Assembly: GCA_964551175.1 (NCBI GenBank)
Contig: CAZKBZ010000141.1
Location: 1 to 5,677 of the forward strand
DNA from: Desulfobulbus_C sp964551175
Lineage (GTDB): Bacteria > Desulfobacterota > Desulfobulbia > Desulfobulbales > Desulfobulbaceae
Direction: 5' to 3'
Length of the DNA stretch: 5,677 nucleotides
The notes beneath the pieces are model-generated. The model was not told the DNA's origin. It saw only the letters and a list, made by a program, of their open reading frames with translations, and ran no database searches. Of the stretch, positions 5,658-5,677 are shown piece after piece; the first letter of the stretch is position 1, and each line of letters starts with the position of its first letter. Made by a program: the position numbers and the translations under genes.

Positions 5658-5677
5658 TCCTTTAAGCGCTCCTTTTT

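Overview
The window reads as part of a Gram-negative bacterial chromosome. Every gene I can support lies on the minus strand, so transcription runs from high to low coordinates. Two proteins carry Sec signal peptides, one is an outer-membrane barrel and one is a large RND pump, so the cell has an inner and an outer membrane. Base composition looks close to balanced. Gene content would fit a Desulfobacterota or gammaproteobacterial genome, but the sequence alone does not fix the taxon.

Layout in the direction of transcription: (1) 5677-5486 is a non-coding leader. It holds a 141-bp hairpin-forming, MITE-like element (5502-5642) with 17-bp imperfect terminal inverted repeats and perfect 6-bp flanking direct repeats. 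A 12-bp palindrome TTAACCGGTTAA (5646-5657) abuts it. (2) 5485-5186 encodes a 99-residue protein with two predicted membrane helices and no recognised family. (3) 5185-5036 is a promoter region with a consensus -35 box and two AT-rich palindromes. (4) 5035-4721 encodes an ArsR-type regulator. (5) 4713-2077 encodes an 878-residue RND/MMPL exporter of the COG1033/HAE3 type. (6) 2040-1246 encodes a secreted LolA-like 'outer membrane lipoprotein-sorting' protein. (7) 1229 to beyond base 1 encodes an outer-membrane beta-barrel of DUF1302-like type, cut by the window edge.

Genes 4 to 7 are packed with gaps of 7, 36 and 16 nt and look like one operon. Together they offer one component for each compartment: an inner-membrane proton-driven pump, a soluble periplasmic carrier with a LolA-like lipid-binding fold, and an outer-membrane barrel. 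The simplest inference is a regulated trans-envelope route for a hydrophobic or lipid-like molecule, working without a classical TolC/membrane-fusion-protein pair. The substrate and the signal sensed by the ArsR protein, which lacks the usual metal-binding cysteine motif, cannot be read from the sequence.

The most distinctive structural observation is the MITE-like insertion. Removing it together with one copy of the direct repeat rebuilds a leader in which the 12-bp palindrome lies directly against the ribosome-binding site of the 99-residue membrane protein. This suggests the insertion separated a possible operator from its gene.
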